64,000 bases of DNA from NCBI GenBank assembly GCA_033721235.1, contig JAWWAY010000009.1, positions 72,925 through 136,924 of the forward strand, read 5' to 3'. The stretch is from UBA5078 sp033721235 (GTDB taxonomy: Bacteria > Pseudomonadota > Gammaproteobacteria > Pseudomonadales > Pseudohongiellaceae). A program made the position numbers and the translations under genes. Under the pieces are notes generated by a model that saw only the letters and a list, made by a program, of their open reading frames with translations, ran no database searches and was not told the origin of the DNA. Every line of letters begins with the position of its first letter. Position 1 is the first letter of the stretch. Shown here in pieces: positions 50,984-59,292 of this stretch.

Positions 50984-53395
50984 TTAAGAGCCTAGGCGAT
51001 AGCGCAATTTGATCACCAGTGTATCCACTACCGGCTCAGACCACGCTTCCTGCAACAGGCCGCCGTAATCATCGAACATCGTGCCCGGCACATTACCGCC
51101 TCGAGTATAAACCACGAAGAGGTCTGATAGCGGAGCAATCTCCCAACGGTAACGAGCCTGGAAGCTTAAACGACTAATCACAAAGCTATCGGAGGTCGCT
51201 GTAGGCTTGGCAATTTCATTCAGGTAGTCGAGCTCATTTGGGTTAACTTCCCAGAATCGATCCTCATAGGCCTTCAAGCCAGTCCACTGCATGCTAAAAC
51301 GCAACTGCTGCTTAGCCGAGATAAAGTAATCCATTGTGACTTTTGGAGACCACTGAGTCGCCTCATAACTGGTATAGCGTCCATTACCGCGGTAGACCAG
51401 CAGCCCTTCTCTGTCGGTATAGTCCAAGTCAACCTTCAAAGAGAAAGAATCAATAGGTCGATAGCTTACCCCTGCAGAGTAGCCCATTTGCTTCTCGCCT
51501 TGATCTTCCTGACCGGGGTTTATCCCGATGTCGTAGCTCAGCACGCGGCCAGGGTCGCTGCTCCAACTGAACGATCCAGCCCAGCGCTCTGGAATACGGA
51601 ACTCACCGCTTCCACGTCCCAAGCGATCATCGATACGCGGATTAAAGTAACGAATGCTGGTGCGCAGCTGAGAATTATCCAAGAAGGTATAGTTGCGGTT
51701 CATAAACAAACCAAGTCGCACCGGCTGCCCCGAGGTATTCCACTGATTAATAATCTGGTAGCTGGTACTTAGGGAACGCAAGCCTTCTACATCCGACTGG
51801 TTAACTGAGTAGTTATAGTCAAATTGAACAAGGTCGTTTCTAGTGAGAAAGCCCATATCATTGATATCGAGCTCATCATCCAGATAAGTGGCAGCAACGC
51901 GATGCTGAACACCGCGCTCAGGCTGATACACAACATCAGCAAAGCCGCCTGAACCTGAGGCATTTCCCGTATCGCTATGTAATAACTGAGCATCGGCAAC
52001 CCACTTGGCATCGGCTGAGAAGTAGTGGAAATCAAAGCCATTTACCGTGGCATCGACATCAGGGTGCGAAATATTAGTTCCCATCCAGCCGAAGGCACGA
52101 CGACCGCCACCAGTGGTGTCCTCATACAGTAAGCGACCAACGGTAAAGTCTCTACCCTCTGCCTCTAGTTTTACTCTCGAACCATTGCCGAGAGTGGCGC
52201 GTATTTCAGAGTCGTCCTCCGAAGCGAGCAGGGTGCCATAACGCCAGTTTCCGTTCTGACCGGTAAACTTAACGGCGCCAATCAAGTCAGAGGGCTGGCT
52301 CAAATCCGTCGGCACTACAGTGGCCCCAGTTGGCACATCGTATAATGCGGCACCACCGATACGGCGAGTATTCAAGATCGTTGTCGGGCCACCCGGTCCG
52401 CGAGCCCCTTGAGTTCGAGGAGTCGTATTAAAAATGTCTTGCCCCTCTAAGAAGAACGAACGTTTCTCAGAAAAGAATGTCTCAAAGGCACTCAGATTTA
52501 TCACCACATCATCGGATTCAACATTACCGAAGTCTGGGTTCAAGCTGGCCGATAATTGAGTATTGGACGAAGGGCGCCAGAACACTTCGGCGCCGGCACG
52601 CATTTCAGTTTCTTCACGCACGCCATCATAGGAAGCAGACACATAAGGGTAGTAAGTAATCTGTGTACGGGGCTCAATATCTTGTAGCTCGTACTTCTGG
52701 AATGCCGAAAGAAACTCATTCACGGTACTTGGCAGGGCTGGAAAAGACCATGTCTCGCCTATACCCCCTAGTTGTCTCTCAGTATAGATACCAATAGTGC
52801 GATTATCGCTGGCCGCCTGGGGCAGCGCAACCATTGACCAAGGAATATACATTTCTGCAATCCAGCCATCTTCAACCTCACTGGTATGAGCGTTCCAAGA
52901 TCCGTCCCACTGCATATTAAACTGGCGCTCTGGCAAAATGGTGCCATCGGTCATAGAGCCACCCAAGTTGATGCGCATCATATAACCATAGAGACCTTCA
53001 CCTGATGGGTCTATCGAGAAGACAAAACCGTCTCGCTCTAAGCGTGTATCGCGAGAGGTCATTCGCGCCACGATGGTTTCAGGATCCTGAAAATTCTTAA
53101 CCCCTACATACATGCCACGCTCTGTATAAAATATTCGGACATGGGTCTCTAAAGGAGCTTCAACGAGAGTATCCGGTGTGATGACTCTCATGCCATCTAC
53201 TACTGGTATAGAATCCCAGATCGCCTCATCCAAGCGGCCGTCCAGGCGAATTCGCGCATCGCTTTCATCCACTTTGCTTAACTGAGGCACGACTTCCTGT
53301 CCGCTCGCAACTGATGATACTCCCAGCAAACTTGCCGCAAGAAATAGAGCGCTGCAGGTTCTGCTTAGCAGCGGATGAGAAGTCATCTTAATCAT
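50984..53395 (-). CDS. DUF5916 protein: carbohydrate-binding-like domain plus outer-membrane-type beta region
   Basis: 803 residues. Signal peptide (about 1-32, ending SVASGQE). N-terminal CBM9-like domain (about 45-225): RIRLDGRLDEAIWDSIPVV, then YVGVKNFQDPETIVARMTSRD and DGWIAEMYIPWSMVAL. C-terminal 550 residues carry many alternating aromatic strands, FETFFSEKRSFFLEGQDIF, and end in YRLGS without a terminal Phe. This is the DUF5916 architecture, predicted outer-membrane beta-barrel; role unknown. Monocistronic. Confidence 0.88.
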   Translation of the reverse strand: MIKMTSHPLLSRTCSALFLAASLLGVSSVASGQEVVPQLSKVDESDARIRLDGRLDEAIWDSIPVVDGMRVITPDTLVEAPLETHVRIFYTERGMYVGVKNFQDPETIVARMTSRDTRLERDGFVFSIDPSGEGLYGYMMRINLGGSMTDGTILPERQFNMQWDGSWNAHTSEVEDGWIAEMYIPWSMVALPQAASDNRTIGIYTERQLGGIGETWSFPALPSTVNEFLSAFQKYELQDIEPRTQITYYPYVSASYDGVREETEMRAGAEVFWRPSSNTQLSASLNPDFGNVESDDVVINLSAFETFFSEKRSFFLEGQDIFNTTPRTQGARGPGGPTTILNTRRIGGAALYDVPTGATVVPTDLSQPSDLIGAVKFTGQNGNWRYGTLLASEDDSEIRATLGNGSRVKLEAEGRDFTVGRLLYEDTTGGGRRAFGWMGTNISHPDVDATVNGFDFHYFSADAKWVADAQLLHSDTGNASGSGGFADVVYQPERGVQHRVAATYLDDELDINDMGFLTRNDLVQFDYNYSVNQSDVEGLRSLSTSYQIINQWNTSGQPVRLGLFMNRNYTFLDNSQLRTSIRYFNPRIDDRLGRGSGEFRIPERWAGSFSWSSDPGRVLSYDIGINPGQEDQGEKQMGYSAGVSYRPIDSFSLKVDLDYTDREGLLVYRGNGRYTSYEATQWSPKVTMDYFISAKQQLRFSMQWTGLKAYEDRFWEVNPNELDYLNEIAKPTATSDSFVISRLSFQARYRWEIAPLSDLFVVYTRGGNVPGTMFDDYGGLLQEAWSEPVVDTLVIKLRYRLGS

Positions 53396-53554
53396 TGAAA
53401 ATTCTCTCTGGTTTCAATTAATTTAAAGCTAGATACACACCGACAATGCCAGCCCAAGACTTAGGGCAGTCTAGCGAGGAGCGGAATATACCTTATTCCA
53501 CAAGCAATATCTTTAGTAGATACAAATAGTTACATTCGAAAACACACGGCAGAA

Positions 53555-55102
53555 ATGAATGCTCACGGCACTAATCCGATAAATCCAAGACCGTCAATAA
53601 GGCGTATAACTTTCTATATAATCGTCCAATGTGAAGGAGCCTTTATCATCAGCACAGTCAACATCATATGGTTCCGGCAGGATTTACGCCTACATGACAA
53701 CCCCGCATTAGTGGCAGCGTTGCAAACAGGCTGCATTCTTCCGGTCTATATTCTCGATGATGAAAACGCCGAACAATGGGCAATGGGCGGAGCCAGTCGC
53801 GTTTTCTTGCACGAATCACTGCATAGACTCAACGAGAGCTTAGAGCAAAAGCTGCTAGTACTTAAAGGCGACGCCAGCAAACTACTCCCCAAACTGATTC
53901 GCGAGACCCAAGCCGCCAGAATCTATTGGAACCGCTGCTACGAGCCTTGGCGTATTGCCCGAGATAAAAAAATAAAGAGCGAGCTCAAGGAAGCAGGCAT
54001 AGAAGTAGAGACCTTCAATGGCTCCCTGCTTTGGGAGCCTTGGAGCGTATGCAAACAAGACGGCAGTCCCTATCAAGTGTTTACCCCTTACTACCGCAAG
54101 GGCTGCCTTCAGGCAGAGCCCCCGAGACTGCCGCTAGCCAAGCCCGACTTAATACTCGCCTCAACAAGCAGCCACAAACAGTTCCAAGGCGCAGATGCGA
54201 TAGACGCGCTTGAGCTATTACCCAGTATCAACTGGCACAGTGAAATTCGATCTACGTGGAAGATGGGGGAAGCGGCTGCCAGTGAGCGTCTCGATGAATT
54301 CCTCCAGCAAGGGCTGGAAGACTATAAAGAGGGCCGCAATTTTCCCGCACGACAGAATGTCTCAAGGCTTTCTCCGCACTTACACTTTGGTGAGATATCC
54401 CCCAATACAGTGTGGCACCGAGCAAAAACCATGCTCTCCGAGGCATCGGTTGAAAGCGACTTGGACTGCTTCCTATCGGAGATCGCTTGGCGTGAGTTCT
54501 CCTACTATTTGCTCTACCACAAACCACAGCTTCCCCACGAGCCTATCCAAGCAAAGTTTCAGTACTTTCCGTGGGAACAGTCACCGGCTTTACTAAAGGC
54601 ATGGCAACAAGGGAAAACCGGGTATCCCTTAGTCGACGCAGGCATGAGAGAGCTGTGGCGCACCGGCTATATGCATAACCGTGTTCGTATGGTGGTTGGC
54701 TCGTTTCTAGTAAAAAACCTACTGATTCACTGGAGAGAAGGAGAACAATGGTTTTGGGACTGTCTGATAGACGCAGACCTGGCGAGCAATAGCGCGAGCT
54801 GGCAGTGGATTGCTGGCTGTGGCGCCGATGCGGCGCCCTACTTTCGAGTATTTAACCCCGTCACCCAAAGCAAAAAGTTTGACGCCGACGGCGAGTATAT
54901 TAAACGCTTTGTGCCTGAACTTAAGCAGCTGCCCGCAAAATATCTGCATGCGCCCAGCGAGGCACCTGCGCATATTCTGCAAGAAGCGGGAATAGTTTTG
55001 GGCAAGGATTACCCTATGCCCATCGTCGATTTAAAGCCTAGCCGCGAGCGAGCCCTAGCCGCGTTTAAATCTCTCAGTGCAGACTCCCTGTTGCAGGGTT
55101 AG
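53555..55102 (+). CDS. phrB: Deoxyribodipyrimidine photolyase (class I cryptochrome/photolyase family)
   Basis: 515 residues from ATG 53555, the only in-frame canonical start. Uses blue light to split cyclobutane dimers. N-terminal antenna domain NIIWFRQDLRLHDNPAL; FAD domain with GRNFPARQNVSRLSPHLHFGEISP, MRELWRTGYMHNRVRMVVGSF, and DADLASNSASWQWIAGCGADAAPYFRVFNP. The first 30 codons are not family-like. Homology begins at residue 34 or so, and an AAGGAG sits 5 bases before the in-frame ATC at 53645, so the true start may be there. Converges with trpE, four-base overlap. Confidence 0.93.
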   Translation: MNAHGTNPINPRPSIRRITFYIIVQCEGAFIISTVNIIWFRQDLRLHDNPALVAALQTGCILPVYILDDENAEQWAMGGASRVFLHESLHRLNESLEQKLLVLKGDASKLLPKLIRETQAARIYWNRCYEPWRIARDKKIKSELKEAGIEVETFNGSLLWEPWSVCKQDGSPYQVFTPYYRKGCLQAEPPRLPLAKPDLILASTSSHKQFQGADAIDALELLPSINWHSEIRSTWKMGEAAASERLDEFLQQGLEDYKEGRNFPARQNVSRLSPHLHFGEISPNTVWHRAKTMLSEASVESDLDCFLSEIAWREFSYYLLYHKPQLPHEPIQAKFQYFPWEQSPALLKAWQQGKTGYPLVDAGMRELWRTGYMHNRVRMVVGSFLVKNLLIHWREGEQWFWDCLIDADLASNSASWQWIAGCGADAAPYFRVFNPVTQSKKFDADGEYIKRFVPELKQLPAKYLHAPSEAPAHILQEAGIVLGKDYPMPIVDLKPSRERALAAFKSLSADSLLQG

Positions 55103-56574
55103 AGCTTGTCGAGTCCGCGCTCTGCTAGCTCCACAGCGCGAAAGATTGCTCTGGCCTTGTTAATTGTCTCTTCCCATTCCAACTGTGGAACGGAGTCTGC
55201 GACAACTCCGGCACCGGCTTGCACATAGAGTCGCTCGTCCTTGATCAGCGCTGTACGAATGGCAATAGCCATGTCCATATTTCCATTCCAAGCTAGGTAG
55301 CCCATGGCACCGCCATAGACACCGCGTTTAACCGGTTCTAGCTCGTCAATAATTTCCATAGCCCGAACCTTCGGCGCGCCGCTCAAGGTTCCAACGGGCA
55401 AGGTCGCCTTCAGCACATCTAAAGCGCTTCTATCGCCACTCATCGTACTTTCGACTATGGAGGCAATATGCATGACATGCGAGTAACGCTCCACGAACAT
55501 CTTTTTAGGAACCGTCACGGAGCCGGTTTCTGAGACCCTACCGGAGTCGTTCCTACTAAGGTCAATAAGCATCAGATGCTCGGCGATCTCTTTGCTATCT
55601 GCCAACAACTCTCTCTCAAGCGCCAGGTCTTCCTCTTCAGTCGCTCCGCGCTTTCGCGTACCTGCCAAGGGCCTAACCGTGATCTTTCTATCTTCTACTC
55701 GCGCCAATATTTCCGGCGATGCGCTAACAATATGATGATCGCCCATATTAAAGAACACCATATAGGGCGACGGGTTTAAGTAACGCAATGCGCGGTATAC
55801 TGTCATGGGGTCGCCAGCAAATGGCACCGACATGCGCTGCGCCAAGACCACCTGCATGGTATCGCCCGCAAGAATATAGTCTTTTATCTTATCGACAGCG
55901 GCTTCAAATTCTTTTTGCTTAAACCGCGAAACGAAGTCGGCCTCGCTAATTTGCTTTGGCTCTCCCGCGGCAGGAAGGCTTATGGGTTTCGATAATGACT
56001 GTTCAATTTCATCCAAGCGAAGCTGCGCTTTTTCATAGCTATTTTCCAAGGACGGATCTGCATTGACGACGATAGACAATGTGCCGCGCAAATTGTCAAA
56101 TACTACAACCTCCTCGGAGACCATCAGCAAAATATCGGGAGTTCCAATATCATCCTCACCAGGGGCGGCACCCAAACTAGGCTCTACGTAACGAACCGTG
56201 TCGTAGCCAAAATAGCCCACTAAGCCACCACAAAAACGCTGTTCGGTTTCTAGCGGTGCAACGCGATAGCGCTGCTTAAACTCATCGACAAACACAAACG
56301 GGTCGTCGCTCTCAACTTGCTCGACAATTTTACCGTCGGTTTCAACCGTAATGGTGCTGCCACATACTCTCAACACCGTGCGACAAGGCAAACCTATGAT
56401 GGAGTAACGCCCCCATTTTTCACCGCCTTGTACCGACTCGAAGAAATAGGTGTGCAGACCTCTGCCGAGTTTCAAGTATGTGCTTAATGGCGTTTCGAGA
56501 TCGGCCAATACCTGTCGCACCATGGGAATGCGATTGTATTGCGAAGCTGCCTGTGCGAACTGTTGTGAATTCAT
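55099..56574 (-). CDS. trpE: Anthranilate synthase component I
   Basis: 491 residues. Converts chorismate to anthranilate with TrpG. N-terminal LGRGLHTYFFESVQGGEKWGRYSIIG with the Trp feedback pocket; C-terminal VLAQRMSVPF, RPLAGTRKRGATEEED, LIDLSRNDSGRV, GTLSGAPKVRAMEIIDELEP and QAGAGVVADSVP. It follows rpe by 26 bases. No leader-peptide attenuator is visible in that gap, so regulation probably lies upstream of rpe or at the enzyme. Confidence 0.97.
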   Translation of the reverse strand: MNSQQFAQAASQYNRIPMVRQVLADLETPLSTYLKLGRGLHTYFFESVQGGEKWGRYSIIGLPCRTVLRVCGSTITVETDGKIVEQVESDDPFVFVDEFKQRYRVAPLETEQRFCGGLVGYFGYDTVRYVEPSLGAAPGEDDIGTPDILLMVSEEVVVFDNLRGTLSIVVNADPSLENSYEKAQLRLDEIEQSLSKPISLPAAGEPKQISEADFVSRFKQKEFEAAVDKIKDYILAGDTMQVVLAQRMSVPFAGDPMTVYRALRYLNPSPYMVFFNMGDHHIVSASPEILARVEDRKITVRPLAGTRKRGATEEEDLALERELLADSKEIAEHLMLIDLSRNDSGRVSETGSVTVPKKMFVERYSHVMHIASIVESTMSGDRSALDVLKATLPVGTLSGAPKVRAMEIIDELEPVKRGVYGGAMGYLAWNGNMDMAIAIRTALIKDERLYVQAGAGVVADSVPQLEWEETINKARAIFRAVELAERGLDKL

Positions 56575-56600
56575 GTGTAATATCTATTCGTTAAAATCTA

Positions 56601-57284
56601 TTAATGATTTGTAGGGGCATGGCCTAGCTCAGTGCGCATTTTGGCAATGGTGTCGGAGTAGCTGTCGCTATTAAATATGGCAGAGCCGGCCACAAACATA
56701 TCCGCCCCCGCTTCTGCTATTTCCGCGATATTCTGCACACCAACACCGCCATCGACCTCCAAGCGTATTGGGTAGCCACTCTCATCAATCAATTTGCGCA
56801 CTTGTGCCAGCTTCTTCAGCGTCGCAGGAATAAATTTCTGCCCACCAAAACCAGGGTTGACCGACATCAATAGAATCACGTCGACCTTGTCCATCAAGTA
56901 CTGAAGACAATCTAAGCTAGTCGCCGGATTAAACACCAGACCAGCTTTGCAGCCTTGATCGCGAATCAACTGCAATGAGCGATCCACGTGATTAGACGCC
57001 TCTGGATGAAAGGTAATAATACTGGCACCAGCCTTAGCAAAATCCACTATCAGCTGATCGACCGGAGACACCATCAAATGTACATCGATTGGTGCTTTAA
57101 TGCCGTAGTCGCGCAATGCCTTACAGACCATCGGCCCGATAGTCAGGTTTGGCACATAATGATTATCCATTACATCGAAATGCACCACATCAGCCCCCGC
57201 CTCTAATACAGCGTCTACTTCTTCTCCAAGACGGGCGAAATCTGCAGATAAAATGGATGGGGCGATGAGGTATTTCATAATCAT
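56601..57284 (-). CDS. rpe: Ribulose-phosphate 3-epimerase
   Basis: 227 residues. Interconverts ribulose-5-phosphate and xylulose-5-phosphate. TIM barrel with APSILSADFARLGEEV, VHFDVMDNHYVPNLTIGP, IDVHLMVSP, MSVNPGFGGQKF and EVDGGVGVQNIAEI; metal-binding His and Asp residues present. ATG 57284 has AAAGG at good distance; ATG 57278 is an alternative. The usual gph gene between rpe and trpE is missing. Confidence 0.97.
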   Translation of the reverse strand: MIMKYLIAPSILSADFARLGEEVDAVLEAGADVVHFDVMDNHYVPNLTIGPMVCKALRDYGIKAPIDVHLMVSPVDQLIVDFAKAGASIITFHPEASNHVDRSLQLIRDQGCKAGLVFNPATSLDCLQYLMDKVDVILLMSVNPGFGGQKFIPATLKKLAQVRKLIDESGYPIRLEVDGGVGVQNIAEIAEAGADMFVAGSAIFNSDSYSDTIAKMRTELGHAPTNH

Positions 57285-57350
57285 TTAAACCTTTACTAGT
57301 GCGAAGTTGGCGATATTTTACAGGGATTATCACGAAGTGCATGAGTTTTG

Positions 57351-58043
57351 TTAGTTTGGCCTGGTATCGGCGCCCAGCATTGCATCTAACTGCGCCAGCC
57401 TCTCGGGCGTGCCTATATCCCACCACTGGCCCGCAAAGAGTTCACCCGTTACGGCACTGGCCTGCATAGCCTCACGCAGCAAAGGCGCTAAAGGCCTAGG
57501 GCCTGCGGGCAAACTCGCAAACAGTTTAGGGCTCAGCAAACTAATACCACTGAAGGTGTAGCGCCCGTCCTGGACCTCTTCACTTGCCGATAAGCGGCCA
57601 TCGGATAGCAGTTGAAAATCCCCCCTTTCGTTATGGGGAGGGTTATCGACCATCACCAGGTGCGCAAGGCTCTCTCCGAGTTCCAAAGCCTGCAGAGAGT
57701 CGAAGCAGTAGTCGCTCCAAATATCGCCATTGACCACTATAAAGGGGTTGTCGCCCAATAAAGGAAGCGCCTTGATAATGCCACCGGCGGTTTCCAGACG
57801 AAGTTCTTCGTCCGAATAATGAATAGTCACTCCATAGCGCTGACCATCACCCAGGGCACGACGAATCGCATCGCCCAAATAAAATAGATTAATCACTATT
57901 TCCGTAATACCACTGCGGGCCAAGGCCATGATGTGATATTCGATTAGGCTGTAGCGACCGGCTTTCAGCAACGGCTTGGGAAGCGTGTCCGTTAAGGGGC
58001 GCATTCGCGTGCCAAGCCCGGCAGCGAGTATCATTGCCTTCAT
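57351..58043 (-). CDS. murU: N-acetylmuramate alpha-1-phosphate uridylyltransferase
   Basis: 230 residues. Nucleotidyltransferase MKAMILAAGLGTRMRPLTDTLPKPLL, then IVVNGDIWSDYCF and the metal-binding WWDIGTPERLAQLDAML at the end. In Pseudomonas putida the neighbour of AmgK is MurU, giving UDP-MurNAc from recycled MurNAc-1-phosphate and bypassing de novo synthesis, which confers intrinsic fosfomycin tolerance there. It overlaps amgK by four bases. Confidence 0.92.
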   Translation of the reverse strand: MKAMILAAGLGTRMRPLTDTLPKPLLKAGRYSLIEYHIMALARSGITEIVINLFYLGDAIRRALGDGQRYGVTIHYSDEELRLETAGGIIKALPLLGDNPFIVVNGDIWSDYCFDSLQALELGESLAHLVMVDNPPHNERGDFQLLSDGRLSASEEVQDGRYTFSGISLLSPKLFASLPAGPRPLAPLLREAMQASAVTGELFAGQWWDIGTPERLAQLDAMLGADTRPN

Positions 58044-59134
58044 GGCCTATATTCCTCCAAGCCCGCCAACTTCTCATTCGCCATGGGGAGTAACTTTTCC
58101 TCGAACCACGTCAGGAAAGGCAACATAGCCTGATGCTCATGCGCGACCGAACGCACATAGTCAATCACCAGCGGAATATCATGCATATAGCGAATCTTAC
58201 CGTCGCGCAGATACAAGCGAGCGAAAATTCCAATGACCTTTAGGTGTCTTTGCAAACCGACGAGATCGAAGTCGCGTAGAAACTGTTGCGCACTTATAGA
58301 CTCACGCACAATACCCTTGTCTTTCGCCCCTGCCAAATACTCCAATGCCCACTGCTGCACCTTAGCCTTGGGCCAAACCACATAGCAATCACGCAACAAA
58401 GACACCAGATCGTAAGTGTAAGGGCCGCTCACAGCGTCTTGAAAATCGATTACTCCAGGTGCCCCTGACAGCTCATTATTCAGCACCATCAAGTTGCGCG
58501 AGTGATAGTCCCTATGGACGCACACTTGCGTCTGAGCCAATGCGCTGTCTTGCAAGAACTGCCAGGTACTATCCAGTAGTGCCCGTTCGGCGCTCCCTAG
58601 CTCCAGCCCCAAAAAACGCCCGCAGAACCATTCACTAAACAATTCCAGCTCTTTACGAATATGCCCCTCATCGAAAGGAGGAAGCCCTTCGACACTGGCA
58701 TTGGCCTGTAATTGCAACAGTGGCTGAATGGCCGCCCGGTACATCTTGGTGGCGACGTCGACATTCTTAAGCAAGGGTAAGTAGAGCTGATCGCCTAGGT
58801 CCTCTAGCACCATATAGCCATTGTCAAAGTCCGTCGCCAAAACTGCAGGGGTATGCAGGCCCGCCTCACGCAGGCGTTTTGCCACACTCACAAACTGCCT
58901 AGAGTTCTCGTGTTGCGGTGGCGCATCGACCAGAATTAGACTGGAAACCTCGATGACATCGCCCTCATTCTGCCCACCTAGGCGGCAGGGAGTCTCCAAG
59001 CGCAAACGAAAATAACGCCTAAAGCTAGCATCGCCAGAAACTACCGAGACTTTGCCCTTAATATCATCATTATTCATGCGCTGAGCCAGCCACTGCCGAG
59101 CCCACTTGGACAGTTCGTCTCTTCTTATATCCAT
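58040..59134 (-). CDS. amgK: N-acetylmuramate/N-acetylglucosamine kinase
   Basis: 364 residues. APH-like kinase: VSGDASFRRYFRLRL (nucleotide loop), VLEDLGDQLYL, catalytic VHRDYHSRNLMVL, and the metal-binding VIDFQDAVSGPYTYDLVSLL. It phosphorylates recycled MurNAc at C1, for MurU. Overlaps murU, and is divergent from lptD across a 158-base region. The pair and place match Pseudomonas. Confidence 0.92.
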   Translation of the reverse strand: MDIRRDELSKWARQWLAQRMNNDDIKGKVSVVSGDASFRRYFRLRLETPCRLGGQNEGDVIEVSSLILVDAPPQHENSRQFVSVAKRLREAGLHTPAVLATDFDNGYMVLEDLGDQLYLPLLKNVDVATKMYRAAIQPLLQLQANASVEGLPPFDEGHIRKELELFSEWFCGRFLGLELGSAERALLDSTWQFLQDSALAQTQVCVHRDYHSRNLMVLNNELSGAPGVIDFQDAVSGPYTYDLVSLLRDCYVVWPKAKVQQWALEYLAGAKDKGIVRESISAQQFLRDFDLVGLQRHLKVIGIFARLYLRDGKIRYMHDIPLVIDYVRSVAHEHQAMLPFLTWFEEKLLPMANEKLAGLEEYRP

Positions 59135-59292
59135 CGCTTACCTGAGGAGTGTTTCTATCTATTACTTAATGAATTATTATGCCCGCTGACCAAACGACCG
59201 CTACAGGCTTATTAGTACCCTAAAGAGTACTCGGTTTAAACCAAGCCCGGCAGTCGACAAACCCGCCCTATTCTATTGGATTGCCTGCAACA

